Positions 21,276 to 35,119 of a DNA stretch of 64,000 bases are shown here, in pieces. This stretch comes from Engraulis encrasicolus. Its lineage: Eukaryota; Chordata; Actinopteri; Clupeiformes; Engraulidae. Both the position numbers and the translations under genes were made by a program. Location: positions 47,544,270 to 47,608,269 of the forward strand of contig NC_085875.1 in NCBI RefSeq assembly GCF_034702125.1, read 5' to 3'. The notes beneath the pieces are model-generated. The model searched no databases, was not told the DNA's origin, and was given only the letters and a program-made list of their open reading frames with translations. The stretch's first letter is position 1, and each line of letters opens with the position of its first letter.

Positions 21276-21989
21276 TGTATGTTGATTATGGGGTTCACAC
21301 TGATCATGATTCACACTGTGCTATAGCTGTGTAACCAATTAAAATAGCGAGTTCTGTATTTTAACTCAGTTCACTCAGAGTGTTCATGAACGCATGCAGA
21401 GTTTGACATAAAGTTTACTACAGGGTTAAAATGATGGACTCCACCTTTAAACCAAAGATCAAAAGAATGTTAAGTGTCCCATCATCTAAAGATTTACCAT
21501 TCCTTACTCCTTGCGCTGGTTCCACTGTGTGTGGTCAACCGCCGCCCCCCCCCGCCCCCCCTCTCTCTCACACACACGTCACACTCACACACACACACTA
21601 TTTCCCGTCCATCATCTTTAGACGGTCATCTCATCCCCGCCGGATTTCCCTTATGTTACTGGAATAAGGAATGACGTAAGGCGGCAGGGATGGGCAACAG
21701 CAGGCCGGGGCGGGGGCCACATGCAGCTCGCCGAGTCACTCAAAGCATAATTTCATTTTGTGCCAGCATTAGAGTAAAGTTGAGTATTTTGCTATTTCTT
21801 TAATCATGATAAAATGCCATGGTTTAATAACAAAAAACATCTCGATTACAAATGAGAGAATGATCACTGAATGATGCTCTTGCAAGGTAGTGAATTTTGA
21901 TCACGGAGGACATCAAGCCTCATGTCATGAAGCACGAGGCTGCATTCACATGCAAAAGCCTTTTAGTGCTAGTAGTAGTAGTGTTGAGT

Positions 21990-22140
21990 GGAGGTGCAAA
22001 ACGCACACCAGAAACAGAGGTGCTGGCAACCAGAAAATACAATTGCAGGAGGAGAGAAGTGCCGCACACTCTCAAGTTAAATAAACAGTTTTTAATGTGA
22101 CAACGTTTCGGCCTGTCGGCCTTCCTCAGGTCACGTGTGA
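21990..22140 (-). repeat. Retroelement-like 3' fragment
   Basis: Its reverse complement reads CCTGAGGAAGGCCGACAGGC followed by CGAAACGTTGTCACATTAAA, a phrase common in vertebrate dispersed retroelements (possibly Penelope-like). The family is uncertain. Confidence 0.35.
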
Positions 22141-22550
22141 AGTAGTAGTGGTGTTAACAATAATCAATTCGGTAATGCAATGCAATGCGGGGCATGGACG
22201 ATCCAATTCAATGCGGCAAGTTCCAGAATCCATGCGGCAAATTTTTTGAGTTTGAATTACTTCCGTGGATATTTCAGGAGCAAGTGAATGTTAAATTAAA
22301 TAAAAGCACTTCAAATCATTGAAACCAAGACTGATACAGAAAACAGCCAATAAAACGTTGCTCAGTATCTGAGTACTTGTATTGCCTCATCATGACTGAT
22401 GAAACACTTGCTTTGCTTTCAGTAGAAATATAATGCATTGCAATGCATCGTAGAATTGAATCTAATCGAATCGCTACCTCCCGAATCCGAATCGAATCAT
22501 GAGGGCAGTGCCAATGCTCACCACTAGCTAGTAGTAACTATGTTGTCATC

Positions 22551-23329
22551 AGAGGTGTCAAAAGTGAAAGTAAATGTGAATTTATGGCATAAGTACAACA
22601 CTAGCACATGATATTATAGTACATAGCTGTTACACCATGTACTCTATTGTACCTAATGAGAAAGAAAAAAAACAAGGACCCACCAGTGTTAATTTTGTCA
22701 GCTTTTTTTTTTATTTAGTCGTAGTCTTAGTCACAATGACGGAAAACAATTTTAGTCTTAGTCGTATTTTATTGATTGCCTTTCCAATTTTGTCTTAGTC
22801 TTAGTCTAAATGACGAAAATTAATTGAAGTCTTAGTCAATTCTTAGTCATTTTAGTCAACACTGTATGTAATAGAACTTCTCCACACACTGCTTCTCTTT
22901 TTAGCATATATCATTGACTGTACAGAATAAACCTTCTCCGCACACTGCTTCTCTTTTTAACATATAAACATATAAAACTTCTTCATTCAATGGTTCTCTT
23001 TTTCTCTATTTTCACCATTGTTAATGCTGTCAGCTTTTTAAAATGTAGTCTTAGTCTTAGTCACAATGACGAAAATCAGTTTTAGTCTTAGTCATATTTC
23101 AGTCATTGCCACCCCAATTTAGTTTTAGTCTTAGTCTAAATGACGAAAATCAAAAAAGGGCATTGACAAAATATTTTAGTCATAGTCATGGTTGACGAAA
23201 TTAACACTGGGACCCCACAAATTTGATCCAGCCAGTGGACAGTCAACTGATTGTAAGACAAGTACACAGGTCTACTGGTTAGTCAGATAAGTTACCTATG
23301 TTTCTTTACTTTTACTTTTGACGCCTCTG
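22551..23329. mobile_element. Outer hAT-type MITE, split by an inner MITE
   Basis: Ends CAGAGGTGTCAAAAGT and ACTTTTGACGCCTCTG. The sequence inside the left end reappears, inverted, at about 53435-53550. No exact target duplication was found. Confidence 0.65.
22684..23209. mobile_element. 526-bp hAT MITE built on TTAGTC repeats
   Basis: Ends CAGTGTTAATTTTGTCA and TGACGAAATTAACACTG. Near-matching flanks are GGACCCAC and GGACCCCA. The inside has repeated AGTCTTAGTC and AATGACGAAAA words and an internal duplication. It sits inside the element at 22551-23329. Confidence 0.8.
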
Positions 23330-24082
23330 TTGTTACAAAAAAGGTCAAAAACTCATTACTGCTCCATTGGTGTCTATGTTGACTCCTTTTCCGGATCGTC
23401 CAAAGATCAAAGTACGTTTCAGATATTACACAAATTCCAACTCCATGCTGCAAAAAACCCTTATCCTACACTTGCACCTTAAAGCTTTTGCCAGTGAGCA
23501 GATGCTCATCTGAATCTCACTGAAAATATTTTGAAAACATAAACTTCAGGGTAAAAAAAACCCCTCAGTGGTGCTTCAAGATTCTTTACTTCATGATTTC
23601 ATGAGTCAAATAGAAGTCAACCCGTCAAAACTATGCAGAAATCATAAGAGCATCCCAATGAATAACAGGCCTCCCTATCCATTCACCTGCAATGAGAGAA
23701 CTTCCCCATGTCCCACTGAGAATCACTGTATTGGACCATGAACAGCGTTTGATGCTCGGATTCCCAGATTTTCTGATCTAGAACTCAAGCACTGCATGGA
23801 TCAAACGCTAAACAACTGTCTGTGACCAAAACCATTCTCTCTTCCCTGCACAAGGGATGTTTTTGGGAGAGGGTGGGGCGTGTGTTGGACAACGTAAAAC
23901 CGATCTCTAAGCCGACTCTCGAGCCAAAAACAGGGTTTTTAGTGTCTGGTCAGGGAGAGCACAGCATGTCCAAGCCACAGCCTTGCTACTCAAGCTGGGA
24001 GGACACAGCATGCATTTGGCATGGGTCAGAGGGAAATGGTAGAGAGTGGAGAGGCTGAGGCTCAAGGAAGTCCAATTGAGAA

Positions 24083-24196
24083 ATGGGTCAGTTGTCCCAG
24101 GCCCAGGGAGACCAGAATTGGGTCCTCATTACATTACATTGTTGGCCTTTTCAGATGATTTTGTCCATGGCCTGGTCAAGGCTGTCAGCAGCCCTG
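24083..24196 (+). repeat. GTCAGTTGTCCC/GGGCCT family dispersed repeat, copy 3
   Basis: GGGTCAGTTGTCCCAGGCCC ... TTTTGTCCATGGCCTGGTCAAGGCTGTCAGCAGCCCTG. Confidence 0.7.
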
Positions 24197-25081
24197 AACA
24201 CACTATACAGTACACAGCACATGCACTACTGCATATCAGCACGTACAAATGATCCTTGGCGCTTTTTGATTTGGAACTTAACTGTCATCCCAGAATGTCT
24301 ACAACTCCTCTGACTGACAACTGGGGGTCCCCAACATATTCCAAATTGTGGCCCTCTTGAAATTTCCGGGGCCCACCTCTGACCCAACAATGATACTCAA
24401 ATACATAGTCAACTGTAACACTCACAAATATTTGATTACATGTATTTTGATTCACGGCACACTTGGAATACTTTCAAGACCTACCAGTAGGCCCCAGCCC
24501 ACAGTTTGAGAGCCTGTTGGACTGTTGTGAAAGGTCCAGGGCATTTTGTAACTACGTAGCCTACATACTGTGGGTGTCAGTCTCGTTTTCAGTATAGACA
24601 GCTCCCTTGGGTCTCCATGTATTCAGTGTGAGATTCCACAGGCGTTTAATGTGAGGACGTTTAGCCAGTTAGCGTCCAGGCCAAACAGTGGATGATGACC
24701 AGAAATCAAGAGCACTTAATGTGAGATTACTGGATCTCCTGGAGGCATGAGTTGGAGGGGAAGTCTCAAGACATGAGGTTTGGACTTTTCAATTATTTTA
24801 ATGGTTTATTTAATATGGAACATGCATTTCAAGGAACATGGTTACATAAAAGTACACCATGTACTGTAAATATGCCAGAATTAGTACTTTTCATCAATTG
24901 CATTTTTTTTTAAATGTTTCTTTTGAGAGCTGGTTTTCCTTCCACTTTATCACCTAGCGTGTATCTGTAAATCTGTTTACATGTGGTGCACATAGTAGGG
25001 CATGGTTACTACAATATGCATATAAAAGGACAGTTATTGTGGAGTATAGAATTTATAAATGCCCCCACCCCCCGCACATGT

Positions 25082-25092
25082 GCACACACACA

Positions 25093-25124
<32 letters not shown>

Positions 25125-25135
25125 CACGCACACGC

Positions 25136-25218
<83 letters not shown>

Positions 25219-25280
25219 AGCGCGCCCATGTGCACACACACGTACATGGGGGGACAGACGTATACACGCAGGCATGCATG

Positions 25281-25322
<42 letters not shown>

Positions 25323-25340
25323 GGAGCGCGCCCACGTGTA

Positions 25341-25394
<54 letters not shown>
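25082..25394. repeat. Compound CA/CGCA/CT array with two GC-rich spacer units
   Basis: (CGCA)n then CA to 25216; a GGAGCGCGCCCATGTG unit at 25217; GCATGCATGCAT; CA to 25320; GGGAGCGCGCCCACGTGTAC at 25322; then about 52 bp of CT. Confidence 0.95.
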
Positions 25395-25396
<2 letters not shown>

Positions 25397-25399
25397 GCT

Positions 25400-26315
25400 C
25401 CTTGTGCATTCTCAGTGCCAGTTATTTGTACATTGGCAATTTGAAAATTGATGGTTTCACTGGGTTTTGATCCTGTGTACAATAACATAATTTAACACCC
25501 CAGGGAGGGTGAGAGACATACAGTTGGAGTCCCAATGAATGATTAGAGACAAGCAAGCAAACAAGTAACCCGTCCCCTTATCACTTACTGCCTACTGGAA
25601 TGTGCTACTGAAATACGCTATAACAATGGAAGTCTGTGGATAGTCTGGCTTCCCGTGTCCACTTCTCTGACTGAACCTCCCCCAGGGCCCAAAGCTAAGC
25701 AAGCACTTGTCACATTCATCACCAGGCCTGTCAGTGGAATTGATTCTGAGGTTCACTCCGGATCAGAGACGCATCTTGTCACCAGACGAGGCAGGCAGCC
25801 GCTTGGGCCCCCAAGCCCCTGGATGTTGAATAGTAGCTCACACTTTGCTAGAGTAGTGGCAAAATCCTTTCAAATGTTCACTCCTTTGAAATTTCGCTTG
25901 GGGCCTCAGCTGAACCTAGAGTCGCCTCTGTCTGGATGGGCATTCTAATATGGATCTTTGGCTACGGAACAAGTAGTCTTGGACTATGATAATGATTTGC
26001 CTGGTCTCCTGGGATGAATGATCCATGCATGAGTTTCAGTATAGTTGGTTGCAAGGAACACAAACAGAGGAATTCATTGTTCTACTATTGCTGTCACATA
26101 CCTGCAGACACCGATGTTAACAACTCTATTATCCACTAACACTATAATAATGGTGCATGAATTAGAATGAAGTAGAAATATAATAAGATGGCATACATGT
26201 ATTCGCTTTGGCAAACACACACATGAGACTGGGCGTGGTGTGAGGGGTGGGTTCTCTGATATGTAGAGACATGAAATAAATGGCACACATCCTACTCTTC
26301 AAACAACTGTGATTT
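25400..26315. other. No gene recognised
   Basis: Mixed-composition sequence without repeats of note and without a splice-bounded conserved ORF. Confidence 0.4.
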
Positions 26316-26321
26316 AATATA

Positions 26322-26555
26322 TGAAGAGTTCAGATGCAAAACCCCCTAAGTGCCTTTTCAGAAACAGTTCTCAATTCATTTTTATATTATACAAATCTAT
26401 CAAAATTGCATATTTTTTTATTTTATTTATGCAATATAACTATTTATATGTATTATCAAGTACATACATGTAAACCAAACCAACAACGGGGTTCCTTAAA
26501 AATACAGAAGTGCAGGTTTTCAGAAATGGAGTTAGGGGGGTTTGCATCTGAACTC

Positions 26556-26559
<4 letters not shown>
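26322..26559. mobile_element. 238-bp MITE with TA target duplication (Tc1/mariner-like)
   Basis: Ends TGAAGAGTTCAGATGCAAA and TTTGCATCTGAACTCTTCA are perfect 19-bp inverted repeats; TA flanks both. The inner CCCCCTAA and TTAGGGGGG also pair. It is followed directly by an (AT)n array to 26600. Confidence 0.85.

Positions 26560-26600
<41 letters not shown>
26560..26600. repeat. (AT)n microsatellite
   Basis: About 40 bp of pure AT starting at the MITE's right target site. Confidence 0.95.
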
Positions 26601-26602
<2 letters not shown>

Positions 26603-26959
26603 CTAAATATTATCTTTAATTCTTTTGCCCCCAAAATGAAAAATAGGTGTTCAGGCCTCAGTTATGGCTTGAGTTCAATGAATCACAGCTGAGGCAAGCC
26701 GAGCAGCAGGTGAGAGGAACAGAGCAGAGCAGAGCAGAGCACACAGCAGACTGTGCTGCTTCATGTGATGTTTGTACTACATTAGATGTTATGTAGCTGT
26801 GCCGGGGCCCGTATAAATCATGCGGCCATTTATCACAGACTCGTCTTGACATGTCAGCGTTTCCCAGGCCTCCCACTGTCTGCCTGTGCCACCCCCAACG
26901 ACCATCAGGGGACCACCACACACATGTCCAAAGCTCTCATTTTCATCTTCCATCTAATG

Positions 26960-27215
26960 TAGTGTTTCTTAATAGGGGCTCTACAGCCCCCCAGGGGGCG
27001 TTGTGGAGCCCTAAAGGGGGCGTTGAGAAGGATACAGCTGAAAGGAGGCGGTGCTTTGTACCCATTGGGGGTGGGGCATTAGTCTACTTTATTTTTGAAT
27101 ACTAAGGAGGCCGTTATGATGAGATGAAGGGGGCGTTGGGGGCCTCTGATAAGGTCAGGGCGTTGGTAGGCTTATGATGAGGTCCAGGGGGCATCTATTC
27201 CAAAATCACTGCTCT
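26960..27215. repeat. G-rich MITE-like repeat
   Basis: Repeated AGGGGGCGTTG-type words between GTAGTGTTTCTTAATAGGGG and CAAAATCACTGCTCTAAG; similar in design to 311-527. Confidence 0.45.
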
Positions 27216-27219
27216 AAGT

Positions 27220-28540
27220 GTTGGATTAACGCCAAAGACTTTCTTAGTTCTAACGTCTTTGTTAACGCCACAGAATATATATGCTGGTGATTTAACAGAA
27301 ACACTGACTGCGGAAGGGGAAAAATCTGGCACTAAATGCCCTTAATTACAGCAATGGGGAATTTTCCACACTGAAGTAATCTTTTCCACTTATTTAGCCC
27401 TTTGGCACCAGAATTGCTGTTATGGAGTTTGTTTTGATTATCTTGAAGCTAAACAAATACACAATGCTGCCATGAACACTCAATTTTGTCATGCAAGCTG
27501 TGTGGCTGAGCAGCGCGAATGGATAAAATATGTATCTGTAGCACTTGAATGAGGCCATACTACTTATAAATGACTTCAAGGCTTTACAAAAAAGGGCCTC
27601 CCGCCACTGAGGTCTCCCTTTTGAAATAACGCAAGAGCCCCCTTTTACCTAAGGTCATTAGCAGCTGCCACCATATTTGTTTAGCCGTAGTGTCCCCCTA
27701 ATTTAACACCGCAAAGTGACAAGTACCCGTGCAGTTTAATATGCCAGATGCTATTTTTAGACCCTGCCCAATCAACAGCGAGGTATTGTCCATAACTCTG
27801 CAGACTTTGTAAATGGTAGCGCCATCCCTTGGTGGTCATAAGCAGCAGTGTTCTCCTGAGATCGATGCTGCTCTGTAAAGAAAGGGATGGTGTATTTTTA
27901 AGAGCTAGCGCTCATATTTGTTTATCTACACACTTATCTCTGTATGTATCTTAATTGCGCATACTTGGGAGACAGTGAACTTTTCTGTCCAGACATGTGC
28001 CCTGACTCGTAATCACCCTAAAACAACGACGGAATCGCAGAGACTTGGAAAGATTTATAATTAAACCTTTCACTCGCTGTCGCTGGCCGCTGCAACAACC
28101 ACTAGATATCTGTCAGTTGTAACATTTCAGCGGAGACCAGAGAGAGAGAGAGAGGCCTGCTGACTCTGCCTGCCGTGTAAATAATGGGTCAGCAACAACA
28201 AATAAAAACTCGAGAGGGATTAAAAGTGAGGAATCTTCCCAGAGCTGGAGGCACGCTGACAGGCTTCACACTTTAATAGGGTCAGGGCACCAAGCAGACA
28301 GCACGACTCCAGTTCCAAAAGAGGCGGTGGATGACCTGCAGAAAGAGGAAAAAGGACAAACGGACAGATGGCCGCTTTTTGCTTCAATGCAATCAGATGA
28401 TTATGGCCAATACAAACACATTGTTACGTTACGCAAAGGATCTGCAAGATATCTTGGAGGATGTCAGAAGACGAATATGAAGAAGTGGATGATCCATTCC
28501 AGGGAGGAAAGTACGCGCAAAAGGGTGGGGATGGTGGGTT
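27220..28540. other. Apparently unique non-coding stretch
   Basis: No obvious repeat and no recognised exon. It is a candidate place to look for conserved non-coding elements; nothing more can be said from this sequence alone. Confidence 0.35.
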
Positions 28541-28544
28541 CATG

Positions 28545-28685
28545 GGCACCAGGGCCGCTGACAGCTTTGCCCAGGCCCGGGACAAAGTAACTTGAAAGGC
28601 CCCTACCTAATCCAATTTTTTTAAAGAAGACCCAATACTGGGCCCCCTCTCTCCCTGGCCCCGGGAGAACTGACCCCTTCGTCCC
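28545..28685 (-). repeat. GTCAGTTGTCCC/GGGCCT family dispersed repeat, copy 4
   Basis: CAGGGCCGCTGACAGCTTTGCCCAGGCCCGGGACAAAGTAAC ... GGCCCCCTCTCTCCCTGG. Confidence 0.7.
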
Positions 28686-29116
28686 CCTTTGTCGGCTTCC
28701 CTGATGGGCAATGGGAAATTCTGATGCTGTTGTGTGAAAGAAAGTTATTGTCTTGTCTGTGACCTTGTTCGTTGGTTGTTTGAAAATAATTTTAAAAAAG
28801 AATTGTGAAAGAAAGCACACGCAAATACCACCTCGTAAACAAGCACTGCCGTGCTGCAGCAGCAACAGCAGATGTTCTTAATCTACACTGACAGTACAAA
28901 AGACACTGCCTTAGTGAGGAATCATCTCTTCCCCTCTCTTTCCTTTCTTCTGCTTGCCTCACTTCTAAATAGCGGTAGATATTTATTGAGGTTGCAGTGA
29001 TCAAGTGGATTGAGATGTGCACACTGAGGGATGGGTCTGGCAATGTTCTCCTCAAGGCTCCAACTGGCTCCTGGATCCACACAGCACCTCATAACTCAGA
29101 ACAGGGAGCCGGCGGG

Positions 29117-29301
29117 TGTAAAACATTGCAAGTCAGTTGAACGTAAAAAGGTAAGTTGCCCTGCTGCCTAAAGTTTCTAATTGAACTCAAATCGTGGCTT
29201 AACTCAACGCGAGACTTTCTCAAGTCAAGTTGAGATAACTTACAAACTTACAGTATCAGGGTGACTTACTTTTTTAAGTTTAACTGGCTGCAATGTTTTA
29301 C
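29117..29301. mobile_element. 185-bp palindromic-end MITE (copy B)
   Basis: TGTAAAACATTGCAAGTCAGTTGAAC and TTTAACTGGCTGCAATGTTTTAC at the ends. The inside contains GTTGAG/CTCAAC words. This is the undisturbed form of 7657-8000. Confidence 0.8.
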
Positions 29302-29304
29302 GAT

Positions 29305-29830
29305 GTGTGGGTGTAGGGAGGTGGTGGTGGGGTGCACAGCATCTTCACTGCCCTTCACTTCTAGTCTCCTCTCTTCACCTCAACACTTTGCACCACCTCG
29401 ATTTTTACACACACTCTCACACAGTCAGGCATGCACGCACACTCTCAGGCAGGCGGGCAGGCACACACACACACGCACGCACGCAGGCAGGCAAGCACTC
29501 ACACTACTACTACTACCTATCCCACCACCTGTTAAACACATGGCTTATCTTAGCCTGATGGTGTAGGGGTGTGGTGGGGTGCACAGCATCTCCTCTGCCC
29601 TACAACTATTGTCTCCTCTCTTCACCTCCACACCTTGTACCACCTTGATTTTACACACACTCACACTCAGTCAGGCCGGCACACACACATGCACACACAC
29701 TACTACGACCACCTACCTATCCGACCACTTGCCAAACACATGGCTTATCTTAGCCTCTGTTGGTGGGGTGCTGGTGTGGGGGTGTAGAACATCTCACTGC
29801 CCTCCACTTCGTCTCCTTCCTTTACCCTGA
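29305..29830 (+). repeat. Degenerate tandem duplication of about 240-270 bp, nearly three units
   Basis: GTGTGGTGGGGTGCACAGCATCT..CTGCCCT, TCTCCTCTCTTCACCTC, GATTTTACACACACTC and AACACATGGCTTATCTTAGCC recur at about 29304, 29568 and 29760, with the units diverged and the third degraded. Confidence 0.75.
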
Positions 29831-30299
29831 CACTTTGCACCAGCAAGCCCCCCCAAGTGCATGCATGCACATACACATCCTTGCACGCACACACGCACGA
29901 ACACGACCACTTGCAACACCCAGCTTATCTCCCCATGTCTTCTTTTTAGCCTATTGACCTACACAGGCCCTCACGAAGACAATCCCGATGATCACGTCTC
30001 ACTTCCAAGGGCATGATGTGTGGTGTTAGACAGGTTTTTGATGTTCACATGATATTCCATTCTCTTCTTCTGTTGTGCAGGTGAGAAGTCTTGGCTCAGT
30101 GTAATCCTGTCCTTGCCCTTGTAGGTCAATATCTTCTTCCGCCAGAATTTCGGTCGAATGGGTTTCTGAAGACATATGGTCTGAATGAACAAAGCATAAG
30201 GATGCTGTTGCAGCCTTTTCATGCAGTGGGCCTGTCGATGGGACTATAGTCACTCTTTGTTAAAAGCTCTCGACTTCATCATAACACCATTTCTTTATC

Positions 30300-30370
30300 C
30301 TAAGTAAGTAAGTATGTAAGTAAGTAAGTATATTTATTATCCCACAATTGGGAAATTCATGTTCCGCAGC
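30300..30370 (-). mobile_element. LINE 3' tail with (CTTA)n
   Basis: On the minus strand: GAATTTCCCAATTGTGGGAT then AATAAATATACTTACTTACTTAC, the usual end of several fish LINEs. Only the tail is present. Confidence 0.6.
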
Positions 30371-30896
30371 AGAAGCCTATAACCCATTCAACGTGTACAA
30401 AAATAGACAACATGCCCAGAAACACTAACCTGACTTACGTCATCTGGCTGCGTTCACCAACTACACGAGAGGGCATCCCTTATTTCAAACACCAGATGGC
30501 GAGGGTCAGGTGACAGATACACAGGACCAGAAAGTTAAAAAGAAGGGGGTATGTAAGGAAGACATGATGCATTAGAAATGTTATAAAAATAGCAATGTTA
30601 CTCATTGTCATTAATAAAGGATTTATCAAACACAGAGGAAGTGCAGTTCAACAGGTTAACAGGTTAAGACAAATTGCTATATCCTAAGTAACAGGTTATT
30701 ATAAAGCTTTTCTTGGATTACAGAGGATATCTGAAGTAAAAAAAAAAGTGATGAATTACCTACTTGAGGTCAACACTTTTAACTTGCATGATTTCTGGCT
30801 TCAGAACTGTGATACATCTGCTGCTCCAGATCAACACCAATGGCACATTTTGCTTGCATTTCTGTCAGTAATAAATCTCTGAACAACATGCCACAC

Positions 30897-31072
30897 TGTA
30901 AAACATTGCAAGGCAGTTAAGCATAAAAAGTTGTCTTGCGGCCTTAAATTTGTCAGTTAACTCAACTCGAGGCTTAACTCAGGTCCAGGCTTTCTCAAAT
31001 TGAGTTAACGTACACACTTAAGGCAGTAGAGCAACTTACTTTTTCATGTTCAACTGGCTGCAGTGTTTTACA
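30897..31072. mobile_element. Palindromic-end MITE (copy C)
   Basis: TGTAAAACATTGCAAGGCAGTTAAGCAT to TCAACTGGCTGCAGTGTTTTACA; same internal CTCAACTC/GAGTTAA words as copy B. Confidence 0.8.
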
Positions 31073-31580
31073 ATGCACTTGCTGAGCTGATGCATGAACA
31101 ATGCTGTATGGATGTCAGGAGATACAGTGTATCCCACCACATTTGTTATGCTGCCTGATTGCCAAGCAGTAGTTGCTGCAATAAAATGAACATATAGCCT
31201 ACATTTATTTGACACCTCAAATGACAAAAACAATTGAGAAAAGAACAAGAAAAAACACAATATGTGGCGTCTCTCTCATATCGACACTTAAACTCGCGAG
31301 TGTAGGCTCGCTTCAATTTTAGCGTAGGCGTCCGCAGATGCATCCGTGTGGGTCCCCGAATGTGAAGTGAACCATGTCTTATGGATGCGGGGTCGTTCAC
31401 TGGTAGACTCTGGGCTCTGTGGTTCCCAGTGTACAGTGACTGGTTTGGGAAACTGGCACCGGCACTGCTCTGGCAGGCCCATAAACAGCTTGAGGATTCC
31501 ACAAAGTAGAAGGAAACGCAAGGGAAGAGGAATACATGTGCCTGCAGATGTGCCAGCTAATTTCACACCAAATCCCCCCA

Positions 31581-32201
<621 letters not shown>

Positions 32202-32382
32202 AGGTAAAAAAACATGCACAAGACGAGAAGGACTAAAATAAATAATGGTACTAAAGACGTTGCCTCAACACATGCTACCTCTGTCTTTCCTCGAGCTGTG
32301 GGGGGTATTAAGTGCTGTATAATTCTCTCCACATGCCCCACTTCCCATGCATGACTCCTAACTCACGCTTACAACATCAAGG

Positions 32383-32470
32383 TATCTCTCTCTCTCTCGC
32401 TCTCTTTCTCTCTCTCTCTCACTCTCTCTCTCTCACACACACACACAAACACACACACACACAGACACAC
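32383..32470. repeat. (CT)n-(CA)n microsatellite
   Basis: About 50 bp of imperfect CT then about 35 bp of CA. Confidence 0.95.
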
Positions 32471-32817
32471 ACTCAGAGAAAACGCACGGTCCCTCTCCCC
32501 TTTCCCGCAGGTCCCTAAAGAGGATCAGACTGTGGTCAGTTTAAAACATCAAACACTGTTGGAGCTTAATGGAGCTTAACCCCATGCCACCTCATGGAAG
32601 CCACTGACCATCAGACATGAGCGGAGTCACGAGAAGCACTTGATTGGCCAATTGATCGTCACACCCTTAAGAATCTACGGTTTCACGTGTAGGATTATAG
32701 CTTCTTACCTTTTTCTTTTTTGACCATTGCTTTCTTTTTAGGGATCTTCAATCATGATTTAGTCCTCTCGCATTATTAAGACTGCAGGGAATTTTGAAAT
32801 TTGCATGATATTATTAT

Positions 32818-32997
32818 AGCCTCTTCAAGCAGATGGGCACTCTGACGAGTCTAATCACTCTTTGCTGAATAAACCTAACTACATTATAACGTTGCTATGA
32901 CATTACAGAGAGCTTTAAGTAACAGATTAAGACTTGGTCTTTACCATTTTGGTGAGAATAAGGTTATTAAAAAGAGGCCCTGCGCTCTGGGATTAAA
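32818..32997 (+). repeat. 165-bp dispersed repeat, copy 2
   Basis: AGCCTCTTCAAGCAGATG ... GTTGCTATGACATTAC ... AGTAACAGATTAAGACTTGG ... CCATTTTGGTGAGAATAAGGTTA. Confidence 0.75.
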
Positions 32998-32999
32998 AA

Positions 33000-33700
33000 T
33001 TGTGTGTAATGGTGTACTGGGGGAAGTGCTAATAGACTACATCAAAATAACAAAATACAGTAACAACAAAATAAAACAATGTTACTACATGAAAGACTGT
33101 CAGATGTCAGACCATTGACAAAGCTGTGGAAGTAACAGTTGACTGTTTAACTGCATGTATGGTCGAAGGCCATCACAGTCTTATTGTTTCTGCGCTAAGG
33201 CATCCCCCCAAAATAAGTAATTACACTGAGACAAAGACAAAAACAAAAACATTTTCCACTGGTCCGTCTAGCCTACTAGGGTACAATGTTATATAATATA
33301 TCCAGTGAGATTTGCCACTGTCACAGGGTCAATTAGGAGGGGGAGGATATAGCCCTCCTCCAAAACAATCACTGTGGGTCAGAGATGTTTCATACATAGT
33401 TTCTGTTTTTGCTGACTTGACTCAGGGCAGTCTGTGGGGGTGACAGACCTCTCTTTTTGTAATACTTTTCACAATCAGGCTGCTGTGCGATTCTGCTGAC
33501 TTGGACAAAGTAAAAGCGGCAACACTAGAGACTGTTGTGTAGTGATTTGTAACATTTGGTTACATCCATGTTCATGGTAGGCTACTACACTAAGGACAGA
33601 GGAAGAAAATATTGTACTTTTTCCCTGATGGGGTGGTCTAGCACTTGCACCATGGTAGAAATTTCAAAAGGATACAAAACTGTTGTCCAATCACAAGGTT
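33000..33700. other. No gene recognised
   Basis: A/T-rich; no repeat or exon identified by eye. Confidence 0.4.
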
Positions 33701-33705
33701 CCATC

Positions 33706-33895
33706 CAGTAGTGTAGTCTACGTAGAACGCAGGTATACAGAGTATACCCACTTCTAAATTTCAGGGATTTCAGTATACCCACTTAAAATTGATTGATCCA
33801 TTATTTTGAATGGCACAATATATACAGAGTATACCCACTTCAAAATATGCTCAAATATACAGTATACCCACCATAAAAAGTAGACTACACCACTG
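33706..33895. mobile_element. 190-bp hAT MITE (copy 2)
   Basis: Same length and order as 3055-3244, with exact 8-bp target duplication GTTCCATC at 33698-33705 and 33896-33903. Confidence 0.92.
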
Positions 33896-33909
33896 GTTCC
33901 ATCAATCTA

Positions 33910-35105
33910 GCAGCAAGGTAATGCCAAGTCTGCGCTGGCCAGGGACGGATTTGGATTCCATGGGGCCGAAGGCCCCCCTCCATGGAATGACGAGATACCA
34001 CAAGTTTTGTGTGTTTACTGAAGATGTTAGAGAATTGTTACTTTTGGGGATTTGGGGAACTTTGGGGAGGTTTGTCCCCCAAGAAAATATGGAAATATAG
34101 TGGTTAAAAAAGTGCAATTTTAACACAATTAGGCCGGTAGGACCATGCAGTAATCTACCCTTAGCGCTGCCCCTTTACATCCTTTGGTTGCACTCTAACC
34201 TTCTAATTTGTTAATGGTACCACAACAGATTATTCTTTTCATGTTACAGTCTGGCTTGCTAGGCTAAGCCCATGTTGATTTTGTGCAGCCGAGGAAAGCG
34301 TGACTGTCGATTCTCTTATCAATCGGCATCCTGAGTCCTTTTTTTAAACAGTAGCATTCCCATTGACATTGGCACACATTAGCACAGTGCTTTCCAATGT
34401 TGCATGATGGATGCCACTTACCACTTTGAACACTTCTGTACACACTTCGCTACCACTTGAAAAATGCAAAGCACAAACATCAAGTGCCAAGGCCTTTGCC
34501 ATGGCATGCTAGCTACGTATATCGAGCTTGGGCCAGGTTTCCTTGTCTAAACACACAAGGCCCTGCCAACGAATTGGGCACCATCTGACGACAAGGCGTT
34601 AATGCTCGACGAGGTTACATAAACAAAAAGCACACATACCCCTCATCAAAGGAGTGCTGGTGTTTTCGCCCTGCCGGCGAGCTTGACAGATGGGCGATGA
34701 TATCAGGTGTGCTTGGCACCTGGGTTCAACCCTGAATGGCGAGCTGCCCTGATGAGGGTCTGGATCTTTCTTGCTCCTCCTTCAGGCGTGGGGCCAGCAA
34801 CGCCTATAAGCACATACTGAATAGGGGAGTGTTTGTTGTGTTTGGGGATGAAAAAAGAGACAAGAGGCTAACTTGGGCCACGTACGCTAGCTCTTGTGGC
34901 TTCCAAGAAGGAAGCTAGACCTCATTCAAGCTACAGCTTGTCCATATTTAGTAACACAAAATCATATGTATCCACAAAACTTCATTAACAGCATGTAGTT
35001 ATGGCACCTAACAGAAACATTGATTCATTTGATGTCCTCAGCAATAATTAGCATAGAAAATTACTTTTTCATACTTTGCTAATGTTAAAACAGCATTAGT
35101 CTAAT
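33910..35105. other. Apparently unique non-coding stretch
   Basis: The stretch 34240-34910 is moderately GC-rich and repeat-free but shows no family-recognisable ORF. Confidence 0.35.
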
Positions 35106-35119
35106 TATGCAGTCAAACA

